DNA from: Paenibacillus silviterrae
GTDB taxonomy: Bacteria > Bacillota > Bacilli > Paenibacillales > NBRC-103111
Reading direction: 5' to 3'
DNA length: 64,000 nt
Assembly: GCF_030167925.1 (NCBI RefSeq)
Contig: NZ_JASKUT010000002.1
Coordinates: forward strand, 868,001-932,000
Below, piece by piece: positions 47,001-55,196 of the stretch (within the stretch, counting starts at the first letter, position 1; each line of letters begins with the position of its first letter). Both the position numbers and the translations under genes were made by a program. The notes under the pieces were generated by a model. It had not been told where the DNA came from. It worked only from the letters and a program-made list of their open reading frames with translations, and ran no database searches.

Positions 47001-47083
47001 TGCTGCAGACTGACCACAGATAAACGCAATGCCGTGATTCCGATGATAAAAACGGCGATGATCAGCACCATCTTCCTTCTCAT
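44015..47083 (-). CDS. Hybrid sensor kinase, 7TMR-DISM, with a second LytS-like kinase module
   Basis: 1022 residues. TM1 about 5-25, an extracytoplasmic jelly-roll sensor (7TMR-DISMED-like, about 30-195), seven TM helices (about 205-405), HisKA with the phospho-His in ANTSHELRNPLHG near 439, HATPase with GFGLGLSICKQL, a REC domain (acidic pocket near 703, acceptor Asp near 746 in LLIMDAMMPHMSG), then a second kinase of LytS/YesM type: PHFLYNTIN near 840 and HATPase with ENAVRHGL and GIGLRNTNRRL. Having two catalytic modules around a receiver suggests an internal relay. Start at 47083 (MRRKMVL) is preferred because it puts TM1 next to the N-terminus; the frame opens at 47119. Convergent with the BTAD regulator. 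Confidence 0.88.
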   Translation of the reverse strand: MRRKMVLIIAVFIIGITALRLSVVSLQQPVNHPKVERGVLDLRGWTLPKDRTIVIDGEWEFYPNRIVSSVENASREQVHQGNKSYIAVPGAWDAYFDKAPSENTSFRYGTYRLRILLDEHEENSYSIRTNGIKNASAVYVNGKLAGGTGLPAEAPDSYEARRIPYTVTLPRDSSSLDIWIPVSNHAGEGGIVKSIRFGTQEAVEHRTLLSVTLQLLLSVVLFVHASYALMLYFLGAGNRGLNYFALTIFCALISVIAADDRLLFLWFPQSFEVTVKITLLSYIGVMAFLPPLFKNMFPEHGNIPAIRWFSIFCAAYAGFVALFPSKLTLPTMSSLLVAVLVLSVVVSSSILRAAVRKQEDVIYLLICCTSLGMNIFWTLFSPRIFSYELMHYPFDLIFTVLAFAAFWFKRFFRSVARTKELAEELKQANEVKDEFLANTSHELRNPLHGIINIAQNLLDDPNHPVHEAQKARLELQVSVARRMSLMVDDLLDIVRLKDRALQLRLGNVRVQSVVSGTVEMIRFLLEGKPITLIVDIPDRFPSVKADEHRLTQIIFNLLHNAVKFTDEGRITIRADLVNGMARIQISDTGIGMDEDAQQRVFLPYEQGNTNTSSYGGFGLGLSICKQLVELQGGELHVTSMLGEGSTFTFTIPLSGEDEQTNRLENIPQYLMDESAAAAEASPELGGMTEETLIRNWPKIMVIDDDPVNLQIMSDMLGGQHYEVSTALSGTEALAELEQADFDLLIMDAMMPHMSGYELARIIRERYSASELPILLLTARSRPEDIQAGFQSGANDYVTKPVSSLELKSRVRAWTELKISIEERLRIEAAWLQAQIQPHFLYNTINTISALGTIDISRMQALLEHFSNYLRTSFDFHNTDSVVSVKRELELVQSYLYIEKERFGERLEVQWLLEDELYFQVPPLSIQTLVENAVRHGLLTRSSGGMVTIQIARHDNDINISVRDNGVGMDTDQMRKALDSPTSDQGGIGLRNTNRRLKQLYGRGLEIESKLNHGTTVTFRIPK

Positions 47084-47359
47084 AAGAACATCATTACCCC
47101 AGTCATATAAAATGTGCAAGTTTAGTTAGCCTCAACTGAAATTACCCGGGATTCGTATCCTGGAAGGCTCACCACGTACCCTTGCCCTATTGTACACTCT
47201 GGGTTTCTATTATTTCCAGTATTATTCGCTACGGAAGATTGTCGAGAAATTGTAGAGGTGACTATGTCATAATAAACGAAACCGTCGGACATGCTTCAAG
47301 AACTAGAATAGATGGGGATCAACTGTTGTGAATGCCGTACAACAGCGGGAGTGAATAAT

Positions 47360-49378
47360 ATGTACATCGAGGGCAGTTACAATTATTATATAGTCGCTTT
47401 ATCGGTAGTGATTGCGATCCTGGCATCCTATTCCGCTTTGAACATAACCGCGAAGATTTCGCATGCCCACGGAAGAAGCCGATTTTTCTGGCTGCTCGCA
47501 GGCGCGTTTGTTATGGGTAACGGCGTATGGTCCATGCACTTCGTCGGCATGCTGGCTTTCCATCTTCACGCAACGGTGGAATACAATATATGGCTTACCT
47601 TACTTTCCATGCTGGCCAGCGTCATCTCCTCGTTCATAGCCTTCTATATCACCATGCCAAAAAACATCAATTGGGTTAAAATTGCCGTAGGCGGTTTGGT
47701 CATGGGCTCCGGAATTGTCACCATGCACTACATGGGAATGGAAGCTATGATCATGACTGTCGACCTGTCTTACGATAAGAAGCTTTGGACCGCCTCGGCG
47801 ATCATCGCTTTTGCAGCTTCTTATGCCGCGCTGTTTTTGTTTCTACGCTTTCGCAGTCAGCCTTCGGCGAGTTGGCTTAAGTGGCTGTCTTCTATAATAA
47901 TGGGTTTTGCAATCTGCGGAATGCATTATACGGGGATGAAGGCGGCCCAATTTCATGGACATGACGGGATGACCGAGCAAGCCCCTTCCGTTGACATCTT
48001 CTTGTTATACGGTGTAACGGTTACTGTATTTATCATTTTTTTCATTTCTTGGGGAGCCATCTATTTTGACAGGCATGTTCTTGAACGAATGGCCTATCAG
48101 GACACCATCACCGGTCTGCCGAACCGTAATGAGATGAACCGTTTTTTTTCTATGCATAATGGGAACGAAACGATAGGCATTCTCTTCCTGGACCTCGACC
48201 GGTTCAAAGCTATCAATGATACCTTAGGGCATAATATCGGGGATTTGCTTGTTCAAGAGGTTGGTTCCCGATTGAAGGAATTTATTCGCACAGACCAGGT
48301 TGCATTCCGAATCGGCGGAGATGAATTCTTGATTATCATAAAGAACTGCAACCAGGAGCGGGCGGAGATTGTAGCCAACGAAATCCTGAAAAGCATAAAG
48401 CAAGTATATTATATCGATGGAAATGAGCTTTATGTTACGGGAAGCATCGGAATCAGTATCGGTACGATTCAGGAATCCGACAAGCTGCATCTGCTCAAGA
48501 CCGCTGACACGGCGATGTATAAAGCCAAAGGACTTGGAAAAAACCAGTATTGCGTATACACGGAGGAAATGGGCTTTCAAGAGGTCCGCAGGATGGAATT
48601 AGAAAAGGATTTGCAGCAAGCGCTGGAACATAGGCAATTCTATATCGTTTATCAGCCGAAGTGGGATGTGAGAACGAACCGATTATACGGGTTCGAAGCG
48701 CTAATTCGGTGGCAGCATCCGAGATTGGGACTAATATCGCCGGGAGAGTTCATTCCGATTGCGGAGGAGACGGGACTTATCGTTCCCATGACCAGGTGGA
48801 CGCTGGAAGTGGCATGTCAGCAAATGAAAGAATGGCAGTCGCAAGGAATTGTGCAGCCGGTATCCGTGAATCTCTCGGTGCGTCTATTCCACTCCGACAG
48901 CTTGGCGGAAATGATCGAGCACACATTGAATACCGTAGGCCTTGAGCCGCGGTATCTCGAATTGGAAATTACCGAGTCGATGGTATTTTTCGATATCAAC
49001 GACATCATACGCCAGCTTCAGAGCATACGGAACCTTGGGGTTAGGGTTTCCATGGACGACTTTGGTACCGGATATTCTTCCATCGGGCTGCTGGATCGCC
49101 TCCCGATTGATGCTTTGAAGCTGGACCGATTGTTTACGAACGATCTGAATACACCAAGCAAAAGGGCTATTATTCATGCGATTATCCTAATGGCCGAAAA
49201 TCTCAAGCTTGATGTGATCGCCGAAGGCGTCGAGCATCAGGAGCATATCGATTTCCTGACACAGCTCGGCTGTTATGTGATGCAGGGATATTACTACGGC
49301 AAACCAATGGACCATCAGAATATGGAGCTGTGGCTGGAGCGCTACAAAAAAACGAAGCATGATTCTATGGATGCATGA
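47360..49378 (+). CDS. Membrane c-di-GMP protein, MHYT-GGDEF-EAL
   Basis: 672 residues. The first 235 or so form the seven-helix MHYT sensor with three signature motifs (MHFVGM, MHYMGM, MHYTGM), proposed to bind a metal and sense gas or redox. GGDEF (intact, about 250-410) and EAL (about 420-665; EALIRW, ITESM, DDFGTGYSS, AEGVEH) follow. It should both synthesise and hydrolyse c-di-GMP. No RxxD inhibitory site is visible. ATG 47360 is chosen for GGGAGTG 6-7 bases upstream and because the MHYT domain begins there; the ATG at 47312 adds an unrelated Cys-rich stretch. Confidence 0.92.
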   Translation: MYIEGSYNYYIVALSVVIAILASYSALNITAKISHAHGRSRFFWLLAGAFVMGNGVWSMHFVGMLAFHLHATVEYNIWLTLLSMLASVISSFIAFYITMPKNINWVKIAVGGLVMGSGIVTMHYMGMEAMIMTVDLSYDKKLWTASAIIAFAASYAALFLFLRFRSQPSASWLKWLSSIIMGFAICGMHYTGMKAAQFHGHDGMTEQAPSVDIFLLYGVTVTVFIIFFISWGAIYFDRHVLERMAYQDTITGLPNRNEMNRFFSMHNGNETIGILFLDLDRFKAINDTLGHNIGDLLVQEVGSRLKEFIRTDQVAFRIGGDEFLIIIKNCNQERAEIVANEILKSIKQVYYIDGNELYVTGSIGISIGTIQESDKLHLLKTADTAMYKAKGLGKNQYCVYTEEMGFQEVRRMELEKDLQQALEHRQFYIVYQPKWDVRTNRLYGFEALIRWQHPRLGLISPGEFIPIAEETGLIVPMTRWTLEVACQQMKEWQSQGIVQPVSVNLSVRLFHSDSLAEMIEHTLNTVGLEPRYLELEITESMVFFDINDIIRQLQSIRNLGVRVSMDDFGTGYSSIGLLDRLPIDALKLDRLFTNDLNTPSKRAIIHAIILMAENLKLDVIAEGVEHQEHIDFLTQLGCYVMQGYYYGKPMDHQNMELWLERYKKTKHDSMDA

Positions 49379-49430
49379 CATTGTACTAAGCTTGTAACAG
49401 TGGAAAAGTAAGTTTCCATTCCATTACCTA

Positions 49431-49679
49431 ATGCGAAGTTGTGATAAGATTATGGTGAATATTGCCCATTTTATTAAGCTAAACAGCATAACGATAATGA
49501 ACCGGCATGGGAGGTTTGCTGTCACCTTGGAAGGTGTTACCTCTAACGGGCGGACCCACGAATTAGTGGTCGGAGAATGGAATTTGTACAAAGAGGCGCA
49601 AATATGCGCAAGAGGGTTTGCAGCATTGTTTCAATTTCCCATTAAGGGGATCATAGACCAGGCCCCGCCCAAATTTTGA
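49431..49679 (+). CDS. Small hypothetical protein
   Basis: 82 residues, or 75 from the second ATG at 49452. Basic, with a predicted beta-rich centre (GRFAVTLEGVTSNGRTHELVVGEW) and no signal peptide. I do not recognise a family. No clear ribosome site is seen at either ATG. It lies between the MHYT-GGDEF-EAL gene and the sortase gene on the same strand. Confidence 0.45.
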   Translation: MRSCDKIMVNIAHFIKLNSITIMNRHGRFAVTLEGVTSNGRTHELVVGEWNLYKEAQICARGFAALFQFPIKGIIDQAPPKF

Positions 49680-49733
49680 TGCTAGAAGTTCGTGAGTCCA
49701 TACGCCAAATCAAATGATTGCGGGAAGGTACCC

Positions 49734-50417
49734 ATGAAAAGAAACGTATTGTCTGCGCTTCTTATCGGTGCAGGTGTATTCATCATTGCTTTTCCAAGTA
49801 TTGTGGAAACATATCATGATCGACAACAGCAAGCTCTGATTCAAGAGTGGCAGAATGCCTTTGAAACGATTAAGAATGTCGAGGACTCTTCTCTGGAACC
49901 AAGTGAAGCTGTTACACCGCTCCGGGATGATGCAGCCGGTACTACCGTTTCCGACGCTCCCGCATCGAAACGCGAACGGGTTCCGTTAAGCGAGAACATG
50001 GTCGGTTTGCTGCATGTCGACAAGATCGATTTGAAGCTTCCCATCTTAAAGGGGGCGAACCCGGAAAATTTGAGAACGACGGCTGCCAGCATTGAAAATA
50101 CCGGCAATATCGGTGAAATCGGCAATTTCGCTGTTGCCGGCCATCGTAACCGTACCTTTGGCCGTAATTTCAACCGGCTGGACGAACTCGCACCCGGCGA
50201 CGCCATCGATGTCGACAACGGAAAAGAGACATTCCGCTATCAGGTTACGGAGAAGCTGTACGTCGAACCGCATGAGGTTTGGGTTCTGGAGCCGAAGGGA
50301 ACGGAGAGGGAAATTACGCTTGTAACGTGCCATCCGGTGGATACGGGGACACACCGCTTGATTATTAAAGGAAAAATCATTGAGAAAGTGCAGTATGGAG
50401 TTGAGATCGCCAGCTAA
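49734..50417 (+). CDS. Class D sortase
   Basis: 227 residues. An N-terminal TM helix (about 5-24) anchors a sortase beta-barrel (about 88-220). The catalytic triad is visible: His137 in AGHRNR, Cys199 in TLVTCHP and Arg208 in THRLIIKG. Sortases cut LPXTG-type signals between Thr and Gly and join the protein to peptidoglycan. The adhesin encoded next has LPKTG and is the obvious substrate. ATG 49734 with GGGAAGG 6 bases upstream is preferred over the upstream GTG/TTG frame opening at 49692. Confidence 0.92.
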   Translation: MKRNVLSALLIGAGVFIIAFPSIVETYHDRQQQALIQEWQNAFETIKNVEDSSLEPSEAVTPLRDDAAGTTVSDAPASKRERVPLSENMVGLLHVDKIDLKLPILKGANPENLRTTAASIENTGNIGEIGNFAVAGHRNRTFGRNFNRLDELAPGDAIDVDNGKETFRYQVTEKLYVEPHEVWVLEPKGTEREITLVTCHPVDTGTHRLIIKGKIIEKVQYGVEIAS

Positions 50418-50435
50418 ATATGTGATTTAATCGAC

Positions 50436-50475
50436 GTGCCGTTTTTTCTATTTGAAAAAAAAACGGCTTTTTTAT
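50436..50475 (+). terminator. Terminator between sortase and adhesin genes
   Basis: GCCGTTTTTT and AAAAAACGGC pair and are followed by six T. The two genes therefore probably have separate promoters. Confidence 0.75.
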
Positions 50476-50668
50476 TTCCTTTTTTGACATTTTTTATTCA
50501 TTGTAGAGATCTTGTAGAGTTGCGTTGGGTACAATCTACATTGGCATCTTAGAGAATGACGTAAGGAAGGTTTGTAATCGAGTGGAATGGGAGGGGAACG
50601 CCAAAGTATAGTCAGAAAAAAAACGTAATATTCTGGTAGGAGATTGACCGAACGGAGGGAAAGAGCTT

Positions 50669-53600
50669 TTGAAACGGAAAGGGAATCCCGTGGGTACGCT
50701 CGTGCTCACCATTCTGTTCATGCTGCAAACGTTGTTCGGGCCTGTCCTGCTGCCCGCGGCTCACGCCGCCGGTGCGGAAATTACGGAGAACATACTCAAA
50801 AATTTGAAGGTAACGATTACGGACCAGCATCAATCCGTAACCGTGTCCGTGTATGACGATCCGCAGGACTCGCTGCTGAACATCGATTGGGAGCAGAACG
50901 CAAAGGTTAGACTGGACTACGATTGGGCACTGCCGAACGGCCATGCTTATACAGCCGGTGACACCTTCAGGTTTCAACTGCCGGAGCAGTTTAAGCTGTT
51001 CTCCGGAAGCTTGAACTTCCCGCTGGAAACGGGAGAAGGCAGTGTAGGCAGCTTTGTCGTCAATCATGTGACGAATCAAGCGGTCATGACGTTTAACAAC
51101 CAAATCGAAGAGCTGGAAAACATTCAAGGCTCCCTTTGGTTTGAAGCGGAATTCGACAAGACCAAATTCCACAACGATGTCACACAGCAGATCGTATTTG
51201 ATGTCAAAGGTCATCCATTCTTTGCCTTTACCATGCATTTTAAACCGAATGTAGGCAGTACCATTGAGAAAAAAGGTTCTGCCAAGCCAGGTTCGTACAA
51301 CGCAAAAACGATCGACTGGACCGTTGACGTCAATAAAGTGACGGACGTTGTATACGGAGCGGTCGTGACGGACGAGCTCCCTGACGGACTGACGCTGGTA
51401 CCGAATTCGATGAAAGTCTTCGAATTGGATGTGAAGCTGGACGGTACCGTTATCCAAGGGGCTGAAGTCAACCCGAACGACTACACGATCGGAAAGACGG
51501 CTGGCAACAAAGATTTTACCGTAACCTTGGGGAATATTGCGAAGGCTTACCGCGTCGCCTATTCTACGGAAATTGTTGATCTGCAAAAGCTTACCTTCAA
51601 CAACACGGCAACCTTCTCTCATAACGGTAACCCAAGCGGCGTCAGCAATACGGCCACAGTTACAGTACAGAGAGGTAGTCATTTAGCCAAAAAGTCAAGT
51701 GCCTATGATAGGGAAACGCAGCGAATCACCTGGGAAATCGAGTACAACTACGACGAGACGGAAGTTACCGTTCCTGAACTGATTGACTTATTCAATACGT
51801 CGCAGGAGCTCTTACCGGCTACGCTCCAAGTGTTTCCTGTAACCTTGAGCAGCAGCGGGAATGCGACGAACGGTGCTCCATTGACAGTTAATACGCACTA
51901 CACCGTAGATCCCATTGCCGAACACGATCCGGAAGCAGAGGAGAACCTGCACGGCTTTAAGCTGACCTTCGCCAATGCTCCGACCCAGTCTGCTTACAAG
52001 ATCATTTATCAAACGCGCTCGATTGACCCGGTGAAAGCACCCGTAACGATCTCCAACAAAATCACCGAGCTTAATCATGGACCGGGCGTTGTAGATACAA
52101 GGCTGATTCAGCCGCTGGTTATCGAGAACGCCTGCGGACCGATCGATTATGCGGCGCAGACGATCGGCTGGGAAATCAAGCTTCATGGCGGTATCAATGA
52201 TTTGCCGGCAGGGGTTATTCTTTCTAATATGCCGGGCGCCAACCTGGAGTTTCTCCCGGGAACGCTGGAGATTCGCGACGCGGGCAATACGATAGTTAAT
52301 CCGTCGGTTTATCAGGTCGTTTATGATCCCGGACTCAATGAACCATTCACGATCACATTCTCGAATCCGATCGCCGATAAGTATACGGTGGTTTATAAGA
52401 CGAAGTATGTTGACTTGACCGGCGGCATCACCGGCTTCACCAACCAGGCCAAAGTAGAGTGGACGGGGCACGAAGCGTATAACAGCACATACAAATCCGT
52501 GACTCGGAACTGCAGCCCTGTAGCGAACGTGCAGAATAACGGGTTTAAGAAGGGCCAGTATAACGTTCAAAACAAAGAAGTTACTTGGGAAGTCGGGGTA
52601 AACTACAACAGCATGAATATTCCCGACGCCATCATTACGGATGAGCTGCTCCAAGGGCAGAAGCTGGTGGCCAATTCAATCGAAATCTATCCGATGACGA
52701 TTCAATCAGACGGCACATACGCTGCTGACAAAAGCAATCCAGTGGCTGGGTTTACCAATAACAGCACTGATACGAAGGTCGACATCGGCTTGGGACCGAT
52801 TACCACCCCGTACTTCTTGACCTTTAAAACCACGTACAACGGGGCGTTAATTAACGATTCGAAGATATATAACGCCGGCAAGCTGATGAACGGGGCCGTA
52901 CAGGTAGGGAAAGACTTGACTGCCGATGTAACGGTGCCTCACGGGGGCGAGTATGTATTCAAGTCAGGCACACAGAACGGTTCCAATATCAAGTGGACCG
53001 TACATATTAACCGAGGTCTCTCTTATGTGGAGCAGGCCCGGGTGGTTGACAAGCCAAGCGCCAACCAGCTGCTGCTTGAAAATACCTTCAAGCTGTACGC
53101 AACCAGCATCGCGGCGGACGGCACTGTAACCAAGGGAGCGGAGCTGCCGGCTTCGGCCTATGAGCTTAAGATTCAAACGGATACCCAAACAGGAACCCAA
53201 ACGTTTGAGCTCAAGTTCAATCAACCCATCGATACGGCGTATATCCTTGAGTACGAATCATTGATTGATGCGGCACATGGAGAAGTCGTATCCAACGAAA
53301 TTGTTTTCAAAGGCGAGAACGCCGTTGAAGTTACGAAATCCGTTGAGGATAAGGTGGTCGTTTCCTTCTCCTCCGGCGGAGGAACAGGAAGCGGGATTAA
53401 CCGGAAGCTAACCGTTGTCAAAGTGGATGTTGACAATGCCGCGCTGAAGCTTCCCGGAGCCACCTTCAAGCTGGAGCGGCTAAAGGGCAGTATTTGGGAA
53501 GACCGCAGTACCAAAACAACCAATGCAAGCGGAGAAGTCGTATTTGACAAGCTCCTGTCCGGCACGTACAGACTGACCGAGACCGCTTCACCAGCCGGTT

Positions 53601-55108
53601 ATGTGCTGAATTCGGTACCGCTCAATTTTACCGTTCTGTTGAGCGATGGCGACAAGACGCTTATAGTCGAAAACGGGAAAGTCCCACTGCCTGCCGATCG
53701 TAAACTTACCATCGAGAAAGTGGACGAAGACAATACCGCATTGAAGCTTGCCGGAGCCTCCTTCAAGCTGGAGCGACTGGCAGGCGGGACATGGACGGAC
53801 GTTGCCGTTGGTACGACGAATGCGAGCGGCAAATGGTTATTCGATCAGCTGCAGCCAGGTGATTACCGTGTAACGGAAACTGCCGCACCTGCAGGATATG
53901 TTCTTAATGCTTCACCGGTTAATGTTACTATCACAACCAGTGATAAGGACATCGTCGTCGTGAACAAGAAGATCGTTGTCGCTCCAACTACTTACAAAGT
54001 AACCGTGATGAAAGTAGACGAGGAGAACACTGCGCTGAAGCTTGGCGGGGCCTCCTTCAAGCTGGAACGACTGGCCAGCGGGGCATGGACGGAAGTTGCC
54101 GCAGGAACGACAAATGCGGGCGGTGAATTGCTATTTGACCAGCTGCAGCCAGGCGATTACCGTGTGACGGAAACCGCTGCACCTGCCGGATATGAGCTTC
54201 ATACCTCACCGGTCAACGTAACCATCACAAACAGTGATAAGGATATCGTCGTCGGGAACAAGAAAATCGTTGTCGCTCCAATGACCTACAAGTTAACCGT
54301 TGTGAAAGTGAAAAAGGATGACCCTGCGTTCAAGCTTGCCGGAGCCTCCTTTAAGCTGGAAAGACTGATCAACGGGACATGGACCGAATTTGCTGCAGGA
54401 ACAACAAATACGAACGGTGAGTTGTTATTCGACAATCTGCTTCCAAGCGAATATCGTGTGACGGAAACTGCCGCACCTGTCGGGTATGTGCTTACTGCAT
54501 CGCCGTTCCATGTGACGGTCACGAACAGTGATATCGGCATTGTTGTGGAGAACGAAGAGAAGAAAGAGCCGACGACTCCGACGACTCCTACAACTCCGAC
54601 AACTCCAACAAGCCCTGCGGAGCCGACCGATTCAACGGATACAACAGACCCAACAAAGCCGACGGCTCCAACGGATTCTGTGAGTCCGACAAAACCGACG
54701 ACTCCAACCGATTCGGCCAAGCCAACGATTCCAGCGGATCCAACCAAACAGGTTGAACCAACAGATTCAAAGACTCCAATGGAATCGTCAAAACCAACGG
54801 ATCAGCCGGCTTCGGAAGAGGAATCGAATGAGACTGTCACCAATCCGGCGGAGGACACTCCTGTTGGGGAAAATGTAGGCTTAGCTGAAAATGAGTCCAA
54901 TGTAAAGGATTTGGCTGTCAGTACTACAGACCAGCCGGGTGAAGAGTCCGGTAAATCCAATGTACTTCCATCAAGCCAAGGCGGTAAAACTGCCATGCTT
55001 CCGAAAACGGGAGAAAGCAGCCCTATCATTCCGAACGTTATCGGCGGGCTGCTGATCTTCATCGGCCTAGTTATCTTCCTAAGACGTAAATCCGGTCGTT
55101 TGGCGTAA
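50669..55108 (+). CDS. LPXTG cell-wall adhesin with four SpaA/Cna_B repeats
   Basis: 1479 residues. Signal peptide about 1-33 (PAAHA), a long series of Ig-like adhesin domains (about 35-905; repeated IDWTVDVNK/ITWEIEYNY/VTWEVGVNY strands of the collagen-binding/SdrG type), four prealbumin-like SpaA repeats (about 911-1298; each has a KVD Lys and a TETA(A/S)P Glu suited to an internal isopeptide bond), a Pro-Thr-Ser linker (about 1305-1440), LPKTG at 1444-1448, a TM helix and RRKSGR tail. It should be joined to peptidoglycan by the adjacent sortase and reach far out from the wall for attachment to surfaces, plant tissue or other cells. TTG start with GGAGGG 9 bases upstream. Confidence 0.93.
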   Translation: MKRKGNPVGTLVLTILFMLQTLFGPVLLPAAHAAGAEITENILKNLKVTITDQHQSVTVSVYDDPQDSLLNIDWEQNAKVRLDYDWALPNGHAYTAGDTFRFQLPEQFKLFSGSLNFPLETGEGSVGSFVVNHVTNQAVMTFNNQIEELENIQGSLWFEAEFDKTKFHNDVTQQIVFDVKGHPFFAFTMHFKPNVGSTIEKKGSAKPGSYNAKTIDWTVDVNKVTDVVYGAVVTDELPDGLTLVPNSMKVFELDVKLDGTVIQGAEVNPNDYTIGKTAGNKDFTVTLGNIAKAYRVAYSTEIVDLQKLTFNNTATFSHNGNPSGVSNTATVTVQRGSHLAKKSSAYDRETQRITWEIEYNYDETEVTVPELIDLFNTSQELLPATLQVFPVTLSSSGNATNGAPLTVNTHYTVDPIAEHDPEAEENLHGFKLTFANAPTQSAYKIIYQTRSIDPVKAPVTISNKITELNHGPGVVDTRLIQPLVIENACGPIDYAAQTIGWEIKLHGGINDLPAGVILSNMPGANLEFLPGTLEIRDAGNTIVNPSVYQVVYDPGLNEPFTITFSNPIADKYTVVYKTKYVDLTGGITGFTNQAKVEWTGHEAYNSTYKSVTRNCSPVANVQNNGFKKGQYNVQNKEVTWEVGVNYNSMNIPDAIITDELLQGQKLVANSIEIYPMTIQSDGTYAADKSNPVAGFTNNSTDTKVDIGLGPITTPYFLTFKTTYNGALINDSKIYNAGKLMNGAVQVGKDLTADVTVPHGGEYVFKSGTQNGSNIKWTVHINRGLSYVEQARVVDKPSANQLLLENTFKLYATSIAADGTVTKGAELPASAYELKIQTDTQTGTQTFELKFNQPIDTAYILEYESLIDAAHGEVVSNEIVFKGENAVEVTKSVEDKVVVSFSSGGGTGSGINRKLTVVKVDVDNAALKLPGATFKLERLKGSIWEDRSTKTTNASGEVVFDKLLSGTYRLTETASPAGYVLNSVPLNFTVLLSDGDKTLIVENGKVPLPADRKLTIEKVDEDNTALKLAGASFKLERLAGGTWTDVAVGTTNASGKWLFDQLQPGDYRVTETAAPAGYVLNASPVNVTITTSDKDIVVVNKKIVVAPTTYKVTVMKVDEENTALKLGGASFKLERLASGAWTEVAAGTTNAGGELLFDQLQPGDYRVTETAAPAGYELHTSPVNVTITNSDKDIVVGNKKIVVAPMTYKLTVVKVKKDDPAFKLAGASFKLERLINGTWTEFAAGTTNTNGELLFDNLLPSEYRVTETAAPVGYVLTASPFHVTVTNSDIGIVVENEEKKEPTTPTTPTTPTTPTSPAEPTDSTDTTDPTKPTAPTDSVSPTKPTTPTDSAKPTIPADPTKQVEPTDSKTPMESSKPTDQPASEEESNETVTNPAEDTPVGENVGLAENESNVKDLAVSTTDQPGEESGKSNVLPSSQGGKTAMLPKTGESSPIIPNVIGGLLIFIGLVIFLRRKSGRLA
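53401..54561 (+). repeat. Four tandem SpaA-type coding repeats
   Basis: Units begin near 53401, 53698, 53990 and 54284, each of about 280-295 bases. Units 2 to 4 are closely similar at DNA level (for example the FKLER, LFDQLQPGDYRVTE and AAPAGY codons), so copy number could change by recombination. Confidence 0.85.
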
Positions 55109-55142
55109 CAAGCAATGGTATAAATACGATAGTTTTAACAAT

Positions 55143-55190
55143 GAAAGATGCCTCCTTGGAGCGGTTTGCTTCAAGGGGGCATCTTTTTAT
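55143..55190. terminator. Bidirectional terminator between adhesin and acetyltransferase genes
   Basis: AAAGATGCCTCCTTG and CAAGGGGGCATCTTT form a long stem followed by TTTTT on the plus strand; it also lies just after the stop of the convergent gene. Confidence 0.8.
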
Positions 55191-55196
55191 TGATCG

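Noticed and set aside
50612-51682. Minus-strand open frame of 356 codons opposite the adhesin start
   Set aside because: Antisense to the adhesin, which has a signal peptide and clear domains; composition is that of a shadow frame. The same holds for the 280-codon frame at 51812-52654.
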